Shown: positions 1 to 7,459 of the stretch, piece after piece
How the letters are laid out: each line of letters starts with the position of its first letter
Position numbering within the stretch: position 1 is the first letter of the stretch
Position numbers and translations under genes: made by a program
The notes under the pieces: model-generated
The model's input: only the letters and a program-made list of their open reading frames with translations
The model's database searches: none
What the model was told of the DNA's origin: nothing
Assembly: GCF_001314225.1 (NCBI RefSeq)
Contig: NZ_CP012697.1
Coordinates: 372,001-436,000, forward strand
DNA: 64,000 nt
Origin: Microbacterium sp. No. 7
GTDB taxonomy: Bacteria > Actinomycetota > Actinomycetes > Actinomycetales > Microbacteriaceae
Direction of reading: 5' to 3'

Positions 1-98
1 GCCTTTCAGATCGCGTTTCGGGTGCACGTCGTCGCAATGCCGAGCACACGACCGGCCCCGCTCGACCGGCTGACGAACAACGAACGAGAGAAGCTCAG

Positions 99-161
99 GT
101 GACGGCGTTCTCGCGATGGACGGCCGGGGCGCTCGTCGTGCTGGCCGTGTGCGTGGGATGA
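99..161 (+). pseudogene. Duplicated 5' remnant of the ABC-exporter adaptor gene
   Basis: A GTG at 99 opens a 20-codon frame (MTAFSRWTAGAL..., stop TGA 159-161) after a purine-rich stretch at 86-93. Bases 105-153 are identical to 1277-1325 in the intact gene at 1271. The likely reading is that this is the original start of that gene, cut off by the insert that follows, while the second copy took a new start (ATG 1271) and new upstream sequence. Positions 1-98 hold no gene and are probably the original promoter region. Confidence 0.6.
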
Positions 162-175
162 CGAGGGTGTTCTGG

Positions 176-823
176 TCACCATTCACCCGTCCGCTTCAGC
201 GGGTCGAAGGTGCAGTTCGCCGCAACGCCGCTTGCCAGAAGTCGTGGGTCGTCTCTGTCGTACCACGACTGCAAGTCGGCCACGGTGAAGGATGGCTCCA
301 CGACCTGCTCGGTGATCAGGCACTGCACGGCCAGTTCATCCATATCCGCGTTGTCAGGGTTGATGAGTAGGGCGGTGTAGAGAGTCTCGATCTGCGTGAG
401 TCCGCTATCGTCGGAACATTGCCTCACTAGATCGTGGATATCTGCGTCGCTCCTCCCCTTGGGCGGTGTGACGCTCAGGCCGCCTCGCATAAAGTGCTCT
501 ACGTCTGAAAAACCGGCAGATTCCAGACACGCCTTATTGAGCTGCTGAGTCTCAGCCAGGTTGGCATCCGTGATCTCCCCTTGGGCAAGGATGCTCCGGA
601 TAAAATCGGACGGAGCGTCCGTGTATGCCTGAGAGAATTCTGCTGCCCAGGGGCCGGAGAACTCCGGCCCCTGGGCAGCAGAATTCGATGTGTCGTGCGG
701 CGAGACGGGAACTTGTGCGGTACACGCGGAAAGGGCCGCAGTCAGTATCATCGGGAAGAATCCCGTCGTGATCCACCGTGACCGTGTCGAGGTGGGGTGT
801 CTCGGGGAACCAGCGCGTCTCAT
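176..823 (-). CDS. Putative secreted lipoprotein, possible self-protection partner of the upstream peptide
   Basis: The chosen start (ATG 821-823) overlaps the stop of the upstream peptide gene as ATGA, giving 215 aa; a longer in-frame start at 865 would sit inside that gene. The N-terminus has basic residues, a hydrophobic stretch and a lipobox LSAC with Cys at about residue 34, so it is probably a membrane-anchored lipoprotein. The remainder has several cysteines and acidic segments, and I recognise no family. Translational coupling to a small secreted peptide suggests an immunity or accessory role, which is inference. Codon use is lower in GC than the neighbours. A perfect 25-bp inverted repeat lies inside the frame just after the lipobox (635-686). 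Confidence 0.6.
   Translation of the reverse strand: MRRAGSPRHPTSTRSRWITTGFFPMILTAALSACTAQVPVSPHDTSNSAAQGPEFSGPWAAEFSQAYTDAPSDFIRSILAQGEITDANLAETQQLNKACLESAGFSDVEHFMRGGLSVTPPKGRSDADIHDLVRQCSDDSGLTQIETLYTALLINPDNADMDELAVQCLITEQVVEPSFTVADLQSWYDRDDPRLLASGVAANCTFDPLKRTGEW
635..686. repeat. Perfect 25-bp inverted repeat with 2-nt spacer inside a coding region
   Basis: Arms 635-659 and 662-686 are exact reverse complements separated by aa (660-661). Each arm ends in an EcoRI-type gaattc. The structure lies within the lipoprotein frame at about codons 46-63. No U-tract follows on either strand, so it is not a standard terminator. A stable hairpin here could attenuate the downstream part of the operon. 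Confidence 0.85.
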
Positions 824-1128
824 GCCCAGTAGTCGTATGCGCTGTACTTCCAGTTCGTGTAGCACGTCGTCAACTGTGACCGCATGCCCGTCGCTGCCTT
901 GTTGCCCCAGATGATCTTGTCGCCGACCTTCTCATAGTACTGGCTGCGTGAACATGTCACAGCCTTGGAGTAGCCTCCGGTACCCCTGGTACTGGCCTCC
1001 ACTTTGCATGCAGCCGCATGAGCTTCAGAAGCGCCGGCTCCTGTCGTGGCAGCGCTTGCGGTGATAAACCCCGCGAGCAAGGTTGCGGCCAGCAGCGTGT
1101 ACGCAGATTTCTTGACGAGCCTCGTCAT
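820..1128 (-). CDS. Small secreted peptide precursor, bacteriocin-like
   Basis: The product is 102 aa, with a basic N-terminus (MTRLVKK), a hydrophobic core and an Ala-rich cleavage region ending near AHA at about residue 38. The predicted mature peptide is about 64 aa, with three Cys (41, 59, 89), many aromatics and a C-terminus ending YDYWA. ATG 1126-1128 is preceded by a strong G-rich ribosome site. The size, Sec-type signal and aromatic C-terminus are reminiscent of lactococcin-972-type bacteriocins. The divergent ATPase gene is also the right size for the exporter ATPase often found with that group. I see no decisive motif, so the bacteriocin reading is a hypothesis. Confidence 0.5.
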   Translation of the reverse strand: MTRLVKKSAYTLLAATLLAGFITASAATTGAGASEAHAAACKVEASTRGTGGYSKAVTCSRSQYYEKVGDKIIWGNKAATGMRSQLTTCYTNWKYSAYDYWA

Positions 1129-1148
1129 TATCCCCCCATTTATTTATC

Positions 1149-1170
1149 CTTAGCGCGATTTCCCGCTAAG
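1149..1170. promoter_or_regulatory. Operator-like palindrome in the divergent promoter region
   Basis: Arms cttagcg and cgctaag (7 nt each) are separated by 8 nt, about 20 bp upstream of the minus-strand peptide gene and about 100 bp upstream of the exporter operon. AT-rich words next to it (taaggataaat on the minus strand) could be a -10 region. The binding protein is unknown. Confidence 0.35.
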
Positions 1171-1270
1171 CTGATGCGAGCGTACATCGATATGTTGCGG
1201 AAGGGCAAGTCAACGCTTGTCGCGAGCGGCGGGCAGGATGTGGTGTTAAAGAACCCGGGGGGATTCAGAA

Positions 1271-2314
1271 ATGCGCGCGTTCTCGCGATGGACGGCCGGG
1301 GCGCTCGTCGTGCTGGCCGTGTGCGCCGCGGGCGTGGCCGTCGGCGCCTGGCTCTTCGCGCCGGTCGTCCCGGGCCAGCTCGCATCGTCGGATGCCGTCG
1401 GCGGCACGGCGCCCGTGACCAGCCGGACCGTCGACGACCGGCGCACCGTCGAGCTCGTCCTGGAGGTCGAGACGCCGCTGCCGCTGCTGTCTCCGGCATC
1501 CGGGACGGTCACGGCCACGACATGCGGGCCGGGCGCCGCGCTCACGTCGGGGGAGTCGAGCCTGAGCGTCGACGGTGCCCGGATCGTGAGCCTGGCGACC
1601 TCCGTGCCGCTGTGGCGAGACCTCACCATCACCGACCGGGGCGATGACGTCGCCGCCCTGCAGACGGAGCTGAGCCGGCTGGGGTACCCCGTCACGGCCG
1701 ATGGCGTGATGGGCCCCGTGACGCTCGCCTCGGCCGCCGACCTGCTCGGGCTGACCGGTGCGAGCGCGCGGGAGTACGCGACCATCCGGGCCGCGTCGTT
1801 CCTGTGGCTCCCGGCTCCGAGCGTCGCCGTGCGCACGTGCGAGGCGGGCCTCACCTCACGGGTCGACGCCGGCTCGGCGCTCTACACCCTCGACGACGCC
1901 CTGACCAGCGCGCGGATCGCGACCGTGCCGACCGATGCGGTGCCGGGCCCGCGCGTGCTCGTCCTCGACGACCGGACGATCGCCGTGGACGAGGAAGGCG
2001 AGGTCGCCGGCGACGAGGCGCGGGCCGCGCTCCAGGCGACGCGCACGTTCGCGACGTGGCGCGACGCCTCCGATCGCACGCAGCCGCTGACCGCCGCCTA
2101 CGTCCTCGCCGCGCAGGTGGAGGCGTCGTCGCTCCCGCCCTCCGCCGTCTACGGCCTCGACGGTGCGGCGGGCTGCGTGCGCACGGATGCCGGGGTGCGC
2201 GCCGTCTCGGTCGTCTCGTCGCAGCTCGGCCAGACGCTCGTCACCTTCGACGACGGTGAGCCGGCGCCGGCATCCGTCGTCGTCTCTCCCGCGGAAGAGC
2301 TGCCGTGCAGGTAG
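1271..2314 (+). CDS. Membrane-anchored adaptor protein with peptidoglycan-binding domain, ABC exporter component
   Basis: The product is 347 aa. One N-terminal membrane segment (about residues 9-30) is followed by an extracytoplasmic region. It has a lipoyl/HlyD-like half motif near 73-100 and a peptidoglycan-binding type 1 domain near 119-163 (DVAALQTELSRLGYPV, then DGVMGPVT). Proteins of this form serve as adaptors of MacB-like ABC exporters in actinobacteria. The gene overlaps the ATPase start at 2305, so the three genes 1271-4057 form an operon. The ATG at 1271 is created at the junction with the inserted DNA; the older start is probably the GTG at 99. Confidence 0.75.
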   Translation: MRAFSRWTAGALVVLAVCAAGVAVGAWLFAPVVPGQLASSDAVGGTAPVTSRTVDDRRTVELVLEVETPLPLLSPASGTVTATTCGPGAALTSGESSLSVDGARIVSLATSVPLWRDLTITDRGDDVAALQTELSRLGYPVTADGVMGPVTLASAADLLGLTGASAREYATIRAASFLWLPAPSVAVRTCEAGLTSRVDAGSALYTLDDALTSARIATVPTDAVPGPRVLVLDDRTIAVDEEGEVAGDEARAALQATRTFATWRDASDRTQPLTAAYVLAAQVEASSLPPSAVYGLDGAAGCVRTDAGVRAVSVVSSQLGQTLVTFDDGEPAPASVVVSPAEELPCR

Positions 2315-2925
2315 AGCTGGCGAACGTGGGGCACCGGTTCGCGGGCGGGCCGTGGCTCTTCCGCGGACTCGACGTCACGTTGTCGAGCGGCCGGGTCTAC
2401 GCGCTCATCGGCCCCTCGGGCTCGGGCAAGAGCACGCTGCTGAGCATCCTGGCGGGCTGGGTCTCGCCCGTCGAGGGCGACGTGCGCACGGGCGCGGTGA
2501 AGCGGGTCGGCTGGGTGTTCCAGAACCCCCACGGCGTGGCCCGCCGCAGCGTCGTCGACCATGTCGCGCTGCCGTTCCTGGGGCGTGGCCTCGCCCCGCG
2601 GGATGCCGAGCTCGAGGCGGTCGCGCTGCTGGAGACCTTCGGCCTCGCCGCCGTCAGGGACCAGTCGTTCATGTCGCTGTCGGGCGGTGAGGGTCAGCGG
2701 CTCATGCTCGCGCGCGGCATCGCCGCGAAGCCCGACCTGTTCCTCATCGACGAGCCGACGGCGCAGCTCGACATCCGCACGAGTCGCGAGGTGAACAGGT
2801 CGATCACGGCACTCGCCGGGCCGGCCACGATCGTCGTCGTCGCGACGCACGACGAGGGGACGCGGGACGCGTGCACGGACGTCATCGACCTCGCCCGCGC
2901 GCAGCACGTCGATGCGGGGCGATGA
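2305..2925 (+). CDS. ABC transporter ATP-binding protein (MacB/LolD-like, bacteriocin-export type)
   Basis: The product is 206 aa with Walker A GPSGSGKST (36-44), Q-loop VFQNP, signature LSGGEGQ (125-131) and Walker B LFLIDEPT (145-152). It energises the permease encoded next. The GTG start overlaps the end of the adaptor gene by 10 bp. Length and neighbours match the short ATPases described with lactococcin-972-group exporters, but that subgroup assignment is from memory. The substrate may be the small peptide encoded at 820-1128, or may be unrelated. Confidence 0.85.
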   Translation: MQVELANVGHRFAGGPWLFRGLDVTLSSGRVYALIGPSGSGKSTLLSILAGWVSPVEGDVRTGAVKRVGWVFQNPHGVARRSVVDHVALPFLGRGLAPRDAELEAVALLETFGLAAVRDQSFMSLSGGEGQRLMLARGIAAKPDLFLIDEPTAQLDIRTSREVNRSITALAGPATIVVVATHDEGTRDACTDVIDLARAQHVDAGR

Positions 2926-2983
2926 GGGCGGCAGGGGCCATGAGCGCGGACGCGAGGGGCGCGGACGCGAGGGGCGCGGTGCG

Positions 2984-4057
2984 ATGAGGCCCGCCGGCAT
3001 CTGGCGCGAGGCGTGCCGCAACATCGTCTCGGGCACGACGCGCCTCGTGCTGTTCGCGACGCTCCTGGGCCTCGCGGTCGGCTCCCTCGTGGTCGTGGAC
3101 CTGCTGCAGATCCGCACGTTCACCGACGCGGCGCAGGCCTATCAGCGCTCCGGCGCGTCGATCGCCGTGCTCGAGGCGCCGCAGCACATCGACGGCGCCG
3201 CGTGTCAGGCGCTCGCCGACATCGAGGGCGTGCGCGCAGCCGGCGCCGTGCGGGCGGAGGAGAGGCGGCTGACGCTCTCGGCTCTGCCGGGCGCGCCCGT
3301 GCCGGTCTCGTCGGTGACCGCCGGCTTCGCGGAGCTGCTCGGCGCCGACGTCGACCCCGGCGCGGGCGTCTACCTGTCCGACCAGGTCGCCGAGGCCATC
3401 CAGGCCGCGCCCGGCGGAGAGATCGCCACGCACGACGGACCGGTGCGCGTCGTGGGCGTGTACGCGTACCCGAGCGACGGCCGCATGCCCGGCTACGGCT
3501 ACATGGCCCTCGTCCCGGTGAACGACGGCGGCCCGTTCGACGCGTGCTGGGCCGACGTCTGGCCGCAGTCCGACGGCATCCCCTCGCTGCTCTACACCGC
3601 CCTGTCGCCCATCGCCGCGGGCGCCGACGTGCAGGTGTCGCTGGGGCAGCTGAACGCCACGCTGGGCACGCGGTTCAGCGGCGCGGCCGACTTCGAGGGG
3701 CGTCTCACGAGGTTCGCGCCGCTCGCCGCCGGGCTCGTCGCCCTCGCGCTCGGATTCCTCGCGCTCCGGCTGCGCCGCCTGGAGATCGCCTCGAACCTGC
3801 ACGCCGGCATCGCCCGCGCCGACCAGCGCGGCATCCTCGCCGTCGAGACGGCGGCCTGGATCGCCGTCGCCGTGCTGCTCGCGGAATCCGCGATCGTCGT
3901 GACGATCGCCGCCGACCCGGCCGCCGACCGTGCCGCCCTGCTGCTCATCGCGCAGCGTGCGGTCTTCGCCGCCGTCGTCGGCGCCACGGCGGGCGCCCTC
4001 ACCGCGTGGCTGCTCACCCGCGAACGACACCTCTTCCGGTACTTCAAGGGGCGTTGA
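2984..4057 (+). CDS. FtsX/MacB-like ABC transporter permease
   Basis: The product is 357 aa from ATG 2984. An in-frame ATG at 2912 would add a Gly/Arg/Glu-rich tail encoded by a 15-bp tandem repeat (about 2943-2980), which looks non-native. Topology is one N-terminal membrane helix (LVLFATLLGLAVGSLVVV), a large extracellular domain, then three C-terminal helices, as in the FtsX/MacB permease family. It forms the exporter with the upstream ATPase and adaptor. The gene ends before an intergenic 19-nt repeat array. Confidence 0.75.
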   Translation: MRPAGIWREACRNIVSGTTRLVLFATLLGLAVGSLVVVDLLQIRTFTDAAQAYQRSGASIAVLEAPQHIDGAACQALADIEGVRAAGAVRAEERRLTLSALPGAPVPVSSVTAGFAELLGADVDPGAGVYLSDQVAEAIQAAPGGEIATHDGPVRVVGVYAYPSDGRMPGYGYMALVPVNDGGPFDACWADVWPQSDGIPSLLYTALSPIAAGADVQVSLGQLNATLGTRFSGAADFEGRLTRFAPLAAGLVALALGFLALRLRRLEIASNLHAGIARADQRGILAVETAAWIAVAVLLAESAIVVTIAADPAADRAALLLIAQRAVFAAVVGATAGALTAWLLTRERHLFRYFKGR

Positions 4058-4087
4058 GGGCTAGGCTCCACCCGCGTCCGTCACCCC

Positions 4088-4262
4088 GAGAGTGCATCTG
4101 GCGGCCGAGACGGCATCCGGGACCCGCACTCTCGTCTGGCGGATGCCGTCTCGTCCGGCGGATGCATTCTCGGCGCGCGGGTGCGGTCTCGTCCGGCGGG
4201 TGCGGTCTCGTCCGGCGGGTGCGGTCTCGTCCGGGAGGTGCGGTCTCGGCGGGCGGATGCCG
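4088..4262. repeat. 19-nt-period tandem array, family A, locus 1 (one inverted unit plus seven direct units)
   Basis: From 4127 to 4259 there are seven consecutive 19-nt units of the form c..tctcgtccggcggrtg (seven times 19 is 133 bp exactly). An inverted unit lies at 4088-4110. The array sits between the convergent ends of the exporter operon and the ABC-2-like gene. The same family recurs at 24936-25005 and 42654-42796. Confidence 0.85.
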
Positions 4263-4272
4263 CCGGGGGGCG

Positions 4273-5334
4273 TTACGCGGCTGCGGGCAGGCGCGCGGCT
4301 TCGGCGTCGGGCTCCGCGCCGCCGGCGGTGCGGAAGTGGCCGATCACGGCGAGCAGCAGGCCGCCGACGGCCCAGGCGGCGAGGACGAGCCAGGGGCCGG
4401 AGGCATCGGCATCCGGGAAGTACGACAGGTTCCGCACGAGCGTCGCGGAGGCTCCGGGCGGGAACCACTGGCCGATCGCGCCCCACGAGCCCGGCAGGTA
4501 GGAGGCGGGCAGCGCGGCCCCCGAGATCGGGTTCGCGAACAGCATCATGACGACGGGTCCCACGGCGATGCCCGCGCGCCCGATGAGCGCAACGAAGCCC
4601 ACGATGGGGGCGGCGATCGCTGCGAGAGCGAGCGTGAACGCGGCGGTGTTGAGCCAGTAGTCGCCCTGCAGCGCGCCGAACCAGCCCTGCAGGATGCCGG
4701 TGAGCGCGACCCCGCCGACCACGGCGTACACGACCACGCCGAGCACCCGGCGGAACGACCCGACGACGAGCAGCGAGATCGCGATGCCGCCGATCATGCC
4801 GCCCAGCAGCAGCGGGAAGAACGCGGCGTTCATGCCGAGCCCGTTGGCGTCGTTCTCGGCGAACGGCACGACGTCGGTCACGACGAGCGTCGGGGGCGCG
4901 ACGGGCTGACCGGATGCCGCGGACGCCGCCTGCGCCTGCGCTGCGAGCGCCCCCTGCAGGGGCTCGGCGAGCTGCCGCACGACCGCCGCCGACGCGCCCG
5001 CCGCCGAGGCGGTGAGCAGCTCGGGGCTCTCGCCCAGCACGATCGCCCCGACGGCGTCGCGCGTGCGGATGGCGTCGACGGCGGCATCCCGGTCGGCGAC
5101 GGGCTGCAGGCCGAACAGGTCGTCCGACCTCTCGCCCAGCTGCGCCGACAGGGCGGTCACCGCCTGCTCGGGGCCGGCGATCGCGACGGGGATGTCGCGG
5201 GGCTCGGCCGTGATCGCGGGCCACGAGAAGGCGAGCACGACGACGGAGACGAGGGCCGCGAGGAGCACGGCGATGCCGGCGACGCGGCCGAGCGGGGTGT
5301 GCGGCGTGTGCCGGGATGCGGGCGCGGGAGCCAT
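4273..5334 (-). CDS. ABC-2/YhgE-like multi-pass membrane protein
   Basis: The product is 353 aa from ATG 5332-5334. One N-terminal helix (VAGIAVLLAALVSVVVLAF) is followed by an extracellular domain of about 150 residues, then about five to six helices and a short cytoplasmic tail. This is the architecture of ABC-2-type/YhgE-Pip-like membrane proteins, which act as efflux or membrane-stress components. No ATPase is adjacent. It is divergent from a TetR regulator, with an AT-rich palindrome between them, so it is probably repressed by that TetR until an inducer is present. Confidence 0.65.
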   Translation of the reverse strand: MAPAPASRHTPHTPLGRVAGIAVLLAALVSVVVLAFSWPAITAEPRDIPVAIAGPEQAVTALSAQLGERSDDLFGLQPVADRDAAVDAIRTRDAVGAIVLGESPELLTASAAGASAAVVRQLAEPLQGALAAQAQAASAASGQPVAPPTLVVTDVVPFAENDANGLGMNAAFFPLLLGGMIGGIAISLLVVGSFRRVLGVVVYAVVGGVALTGILQGWFGALQGDYWLNTAAFTLALAAIAAPIVGFVALIGRAGIAVGPVVMMLFANPISGAALPASYLPGSWGAIGQWFPPGASATLVRNLSYFPDADASGPWLVLAAWAVGGLLLAVIGHFRTAGGAEPDAEAARLPAAA

Positions 5335-5356
5335 GGCGGGCGACCTTTCGCGGAGA

Positions 5357-5384
5357 ATAAAAAGAGAATGTTCGTTCTTTTTAT
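5357..5384. promoter_or_regulatory. Probable TetR operator between divergent genes
   Basis: Inverted arms ataaaaaga (5357-5365) and tctttttat (5376-5384) flank a 10-nt centre. The site is strikingly AT-rich within this GC-rich genome. It lies 23 bp upstream of the membrane protein start and 40 bp upstream of the TetR start, so one dimer site could control both. Confidence 0.65.
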
Positions 5385-5423
5385 CACGGTATCCGCGTGA
5401 CGCCAACCGCCTACGCTGGGTGC

Positions 5424-6014
5424 ATGCCGAAGGTCTCCGACGCGCACCGCGCCGCTCGCCGCGACGAGATCATCGACGCCGCGCTGCGCTGCGTGGCGCG
5501 CGACGGCTACCGCGGCACGTCGATCGCCGCCGTGATCCAGGAGTCGGGGCTGTCGGCCGGCGCGATCTACGGCCACTTCTCCGGCAAGCAGGAACTGCTC
5601 GTCGCGGTCGCCGAGCGCGTGCTCGACGCGCGCGCGGCCGATCTCGCCGCCGCGCATCGCGACGGTGAGCCCCTGTCACCGGGGGAGATCATGGCCACCG
5701 TCGTACGCGGACTGCGCGACGAGAAGGTCTCGGTGGCGATGCCGCAGGTGTGGGCCGAGGCCGCCGTCGACGACGAGATCCGCGCCGTCGCGCAGCGCAT
5801 CCTCGGCCGGGTCCGCGGCATCGTGTGCGCCGAGCTCGTGGCGTGGGCGTCGGCCGTGCCGGGACGGGTCGACGGCGACCCCGCCGCGTGGGCCGAGCGC
5901 GTCGTGCCCGCGCTGCTCGCCGCCGTGCCGGGATTCGTCGTGCAGCGCGCCGTGCTGCCCGACTTCGACGAGGACGCCTACATCGCCGCGCTCGCGGAGG
6001 CCTACCGGCGCTGA
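5424..6014 (+). CDS. TetR/AcrR family transcriptional regulator
   Basis: The product is 196 aa from ATG 5424. The N-terminal helix-turn-helix is clear: RRDEIIDAALRCVARDGYRG, then TSIAAVIQESGLSAGAIYGHF. The C-terminal ligand domain is divergent, as usual. It is divergent from the membrane protein at 4273-5334 and shares the palindrome at 5357-5384. The last codons (GCCTACCGGCGCTGA) lie in an 18-bp sequence repeated at 7928-7945 beside the next native gene. Confidence 0.9.
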   Translation: MPKVSDAHRAARRDEIIDAALRCVARDGYRGTSIAAVIQESGLSAGAIYGHFSGKQELLVAVAERVLDARAADLAAAHRDGEPLSPGEIMATVVRGLRDEKVSVAMPQVWAEAAVDDEIRAVAQRILGRVRGIVCAELVAWASAVPGRVDGDPAAWAERVVPALLAAVPGFVVQRAVLPDFDEDAYIAALAEAYRR

Positions 6015-6190
6015 CCGCCCGGCATGGCGCGCCGGGTCGGGGCGCCGGATCGCGGTTCGGGTTCGCCGGCCGTGTCCCTGATGCCGGCTTCGGTGTCGTG
6101 TGCGCAGGCGGCGGGTCGGCAGGAAAGGGGCCGGCAGAACCGCCCGGCCGAGCAGCTCGGTCGTCGAGGAGCCGGCGGCGGACGCCGGCC

Positions 6191-6367
6191 TCAGACGAGT
6201 GCGGTGAGCGTGGCGTAGGCGACGACCGCGCCCATGACGGTGAGGAGGACGAGGATCATCCAGACGTGCATCCCGCCGATCTCGTGGAGGTACCAGGGAG
6301 TCCGGTAGGCGTCCCGTACGGGACGCTGTCTCCGGGTGTGCTTGCTCGTGCGATGTCGGTTGCTCAT
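6191..6367 (-). CDS. Small single-helix membrane protein
   Basis: The product is 58 aa from ATG 6365-6367: an Arg/His-rich N-terminus, then HEIGGMHVWMILVLLTVMGA, a single transmembrane helix ending at the C-terminus. Longer in-frame starts (to 6676) give low-complexity Arg-rich sequence and are probably spurious. The family is not recognised. Confidence 0.4.
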   Translation of the reverse strand: MSNRHRTSKHTRRQRPVRDAYRTPWYLHEIGGMHVWMILVLLTVMGAVVAYATLTALV

Positions 6368-6690
6368 GCCTGTCTTCTGTGTCTGCGTGTCTGCGTGTCT
6401 CGGTCTGGGGCGGCACATCGTGCTCGGGATGGTCCGCGTGTGGCTTCCTGCGTGCAGGCGCCGGTTCGCACCCGCGGGGGCGCATCCGCCATCGAGAAGG
6501 ATGTGAGCCGGTGGTCCGACAGGCGGTGCCTCTTCGTATGCCATGCTCACGGTGCCCGGGGCGAGCAAGCGCCTTCGGGCCGCATCTTGACGGCCCTGTG
6601 TGCGATCGCGACGGCTCCACGCCCTCGGCCGGTGCCGGAGGCGCAGCCGGTGGGGGAGGCGCAGCCCGTGGGCCACGGCCCGGTCTCATG
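6368..6690. other. Non-coding stretch without a convincing gene
   Basis: This is the upstream region of the small membrane gene. It has a short C/T-rich run (ctgtgtctgcgtgtctg) near 6378 and a twice-repeated gaggcgcagcc near 6640-6665. No frame has convincing coding character. Confidence 0.5.
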
Positions 6691-6694
6691 ATCC

Positions 6695-6801
6695 TCGCGA
6701 GGGTGCCAGTAGTTCTTGCGGGGGTGCTACTTATCTTCGCGAGGGTGCTACTTGTTCTCGCGGGGGTGCTTTCGTGCTCACGGCGAAAGCACCCCCGCGA
6801 G
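6695..6801. repeat. 21-nt-period array ending in an 18-bp hairpin, family C, locus 1
   Basis: Three full 21-nt units (6695, 6716 and 6737) of the form tcgcgagggtgctacttgttc run into a fourth partial unit. Its sequence 6757-6774 pairs perfectly with 6784-6801 (18-nt arms, 9-nt loop). The same unit and the same flip are seen on a larger scale at 32967-33236. Confidence 0.85.
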
Positions 6802-6899
6802 AGTTCGGCTGGCTCGGCGCCTTCGGCATCATGCTCACGGTCGTGTGGCTCTACGTCGAGATCCTGCGCATCCTCGTCATCCTCCGCGGCAACGACTGA
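6774..6899 (+). CDS. Small membrane protein
   Basis: The product is 41 aa, with core GWLGAFGIMLTVVWLYVEIL forming one transmembrane helix and a short basic tail ending RGND. Short proteins of this type are common in Microbacteriaceae; that is a recollection, not a search result. The only usable upstream start is GTG 6774, which lies at the loop edge of the hairpin 6757-6801, so folding could block initiation. No clear ribosome site. Confidence 0.45.
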   Translation: MLTAKAPPREFGWLGAFGIMLTVVWLYVEILRILVILRGND

Positions 6900-7459
6900 C
6901 GCGACACACGAGAGGGGCCGCCCAGCCGAAATGCGGTCACCCGATGTGGTTTTCTCTGTCAGCCCTGCCCTGGGCTCAGATCCCCGCGGGCCGGTACGTG
7001 GACACCGGCCACGGATGGCGGGCTCACCGGGCGGTGCAGATCGTGACCGCGCCCGACCAACGAAAAACCGACCTTCGTTTGATCCTTGCTGCATCTGCCC
7101 GGTTGCTCTTGTCGAAAATGCGGATCGACGCCTATGAGGCCCTCAGAGAGGGCGGCCTCAGTCGTTTCCGAGTGTGTAGGAAAACCCAGACTGGGCAGGA
7201 GTTTTCTGGCGACATCATCATCGCCGGATTCCGCAGAGGAGATATGGGCGCGGTTGACGGACGAAGTGAGGGCGTGCTTGGCTGAGCACGCTGATGTGTT
7301 CGTCGTGCCGATCGGATTTCCGTTGGCAGAGTCGCGAGAGCATCGGCATTCACATCTCTTGCCGGGGGGCGTTGTGCGTAGATTGCGTGTGTTCGTAGCC
7401 GGGGTGTTGTCGTTCGGACTGACGGGCGTACGGGCGTGGAACGCGTCGATCTCTTTCTG
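6900..7459. other. Lower-GC stretch, possibly with a degraded or orphan gene
   Basis: GC content and third-position GC fall visibly here. A plus-strand frame ending at 7460 contains a protein-like run (EEIWARLTDEVRACLAEHAD), but its N-terminal half is low quality and no ribosome site was found, so I do not call it as a gene. A gaggcc...ggcctc inverted repeat lies near 7137-7160. This is part of the 5999-7945 insert. Confidence 0.4.

Larger units (their letters stand above)
105..1325. mobile_element. Lower-GC insert bounded by 49-bp perfect direct repeats (105-153 and 1277-1325)
   Basis: The 49-bp sequence at 105-153 recurs without mismatch at 1277-1325 (offset 1172 bp). Between them lies DNA clearly lower in GC than the backbone, with AT-rich words such as tatttatcctt, and two minus-strand genes that look accessory. 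No recombinase or transposase is encoded. The duplicated bases are the first codons of the resident adaptor gene. This fits an integration or short-homology recombination event that restored the 5' end of its target. The element boundary is inferred; the duplication is directly visible. Confidence 0.6.

Noticed and set aside
4127..4259. CRISPR-like appearance of the seven 19-nt units
   Set aside because: Contiguous tandem repeat without spacers; too short a unit.
3013..5400. Plus-strand 795-codon frame across the exporter permease and ABC-2 gene
   Set aside because: Shadow of the permease in another frame; Arg-rich with no membrane segments.
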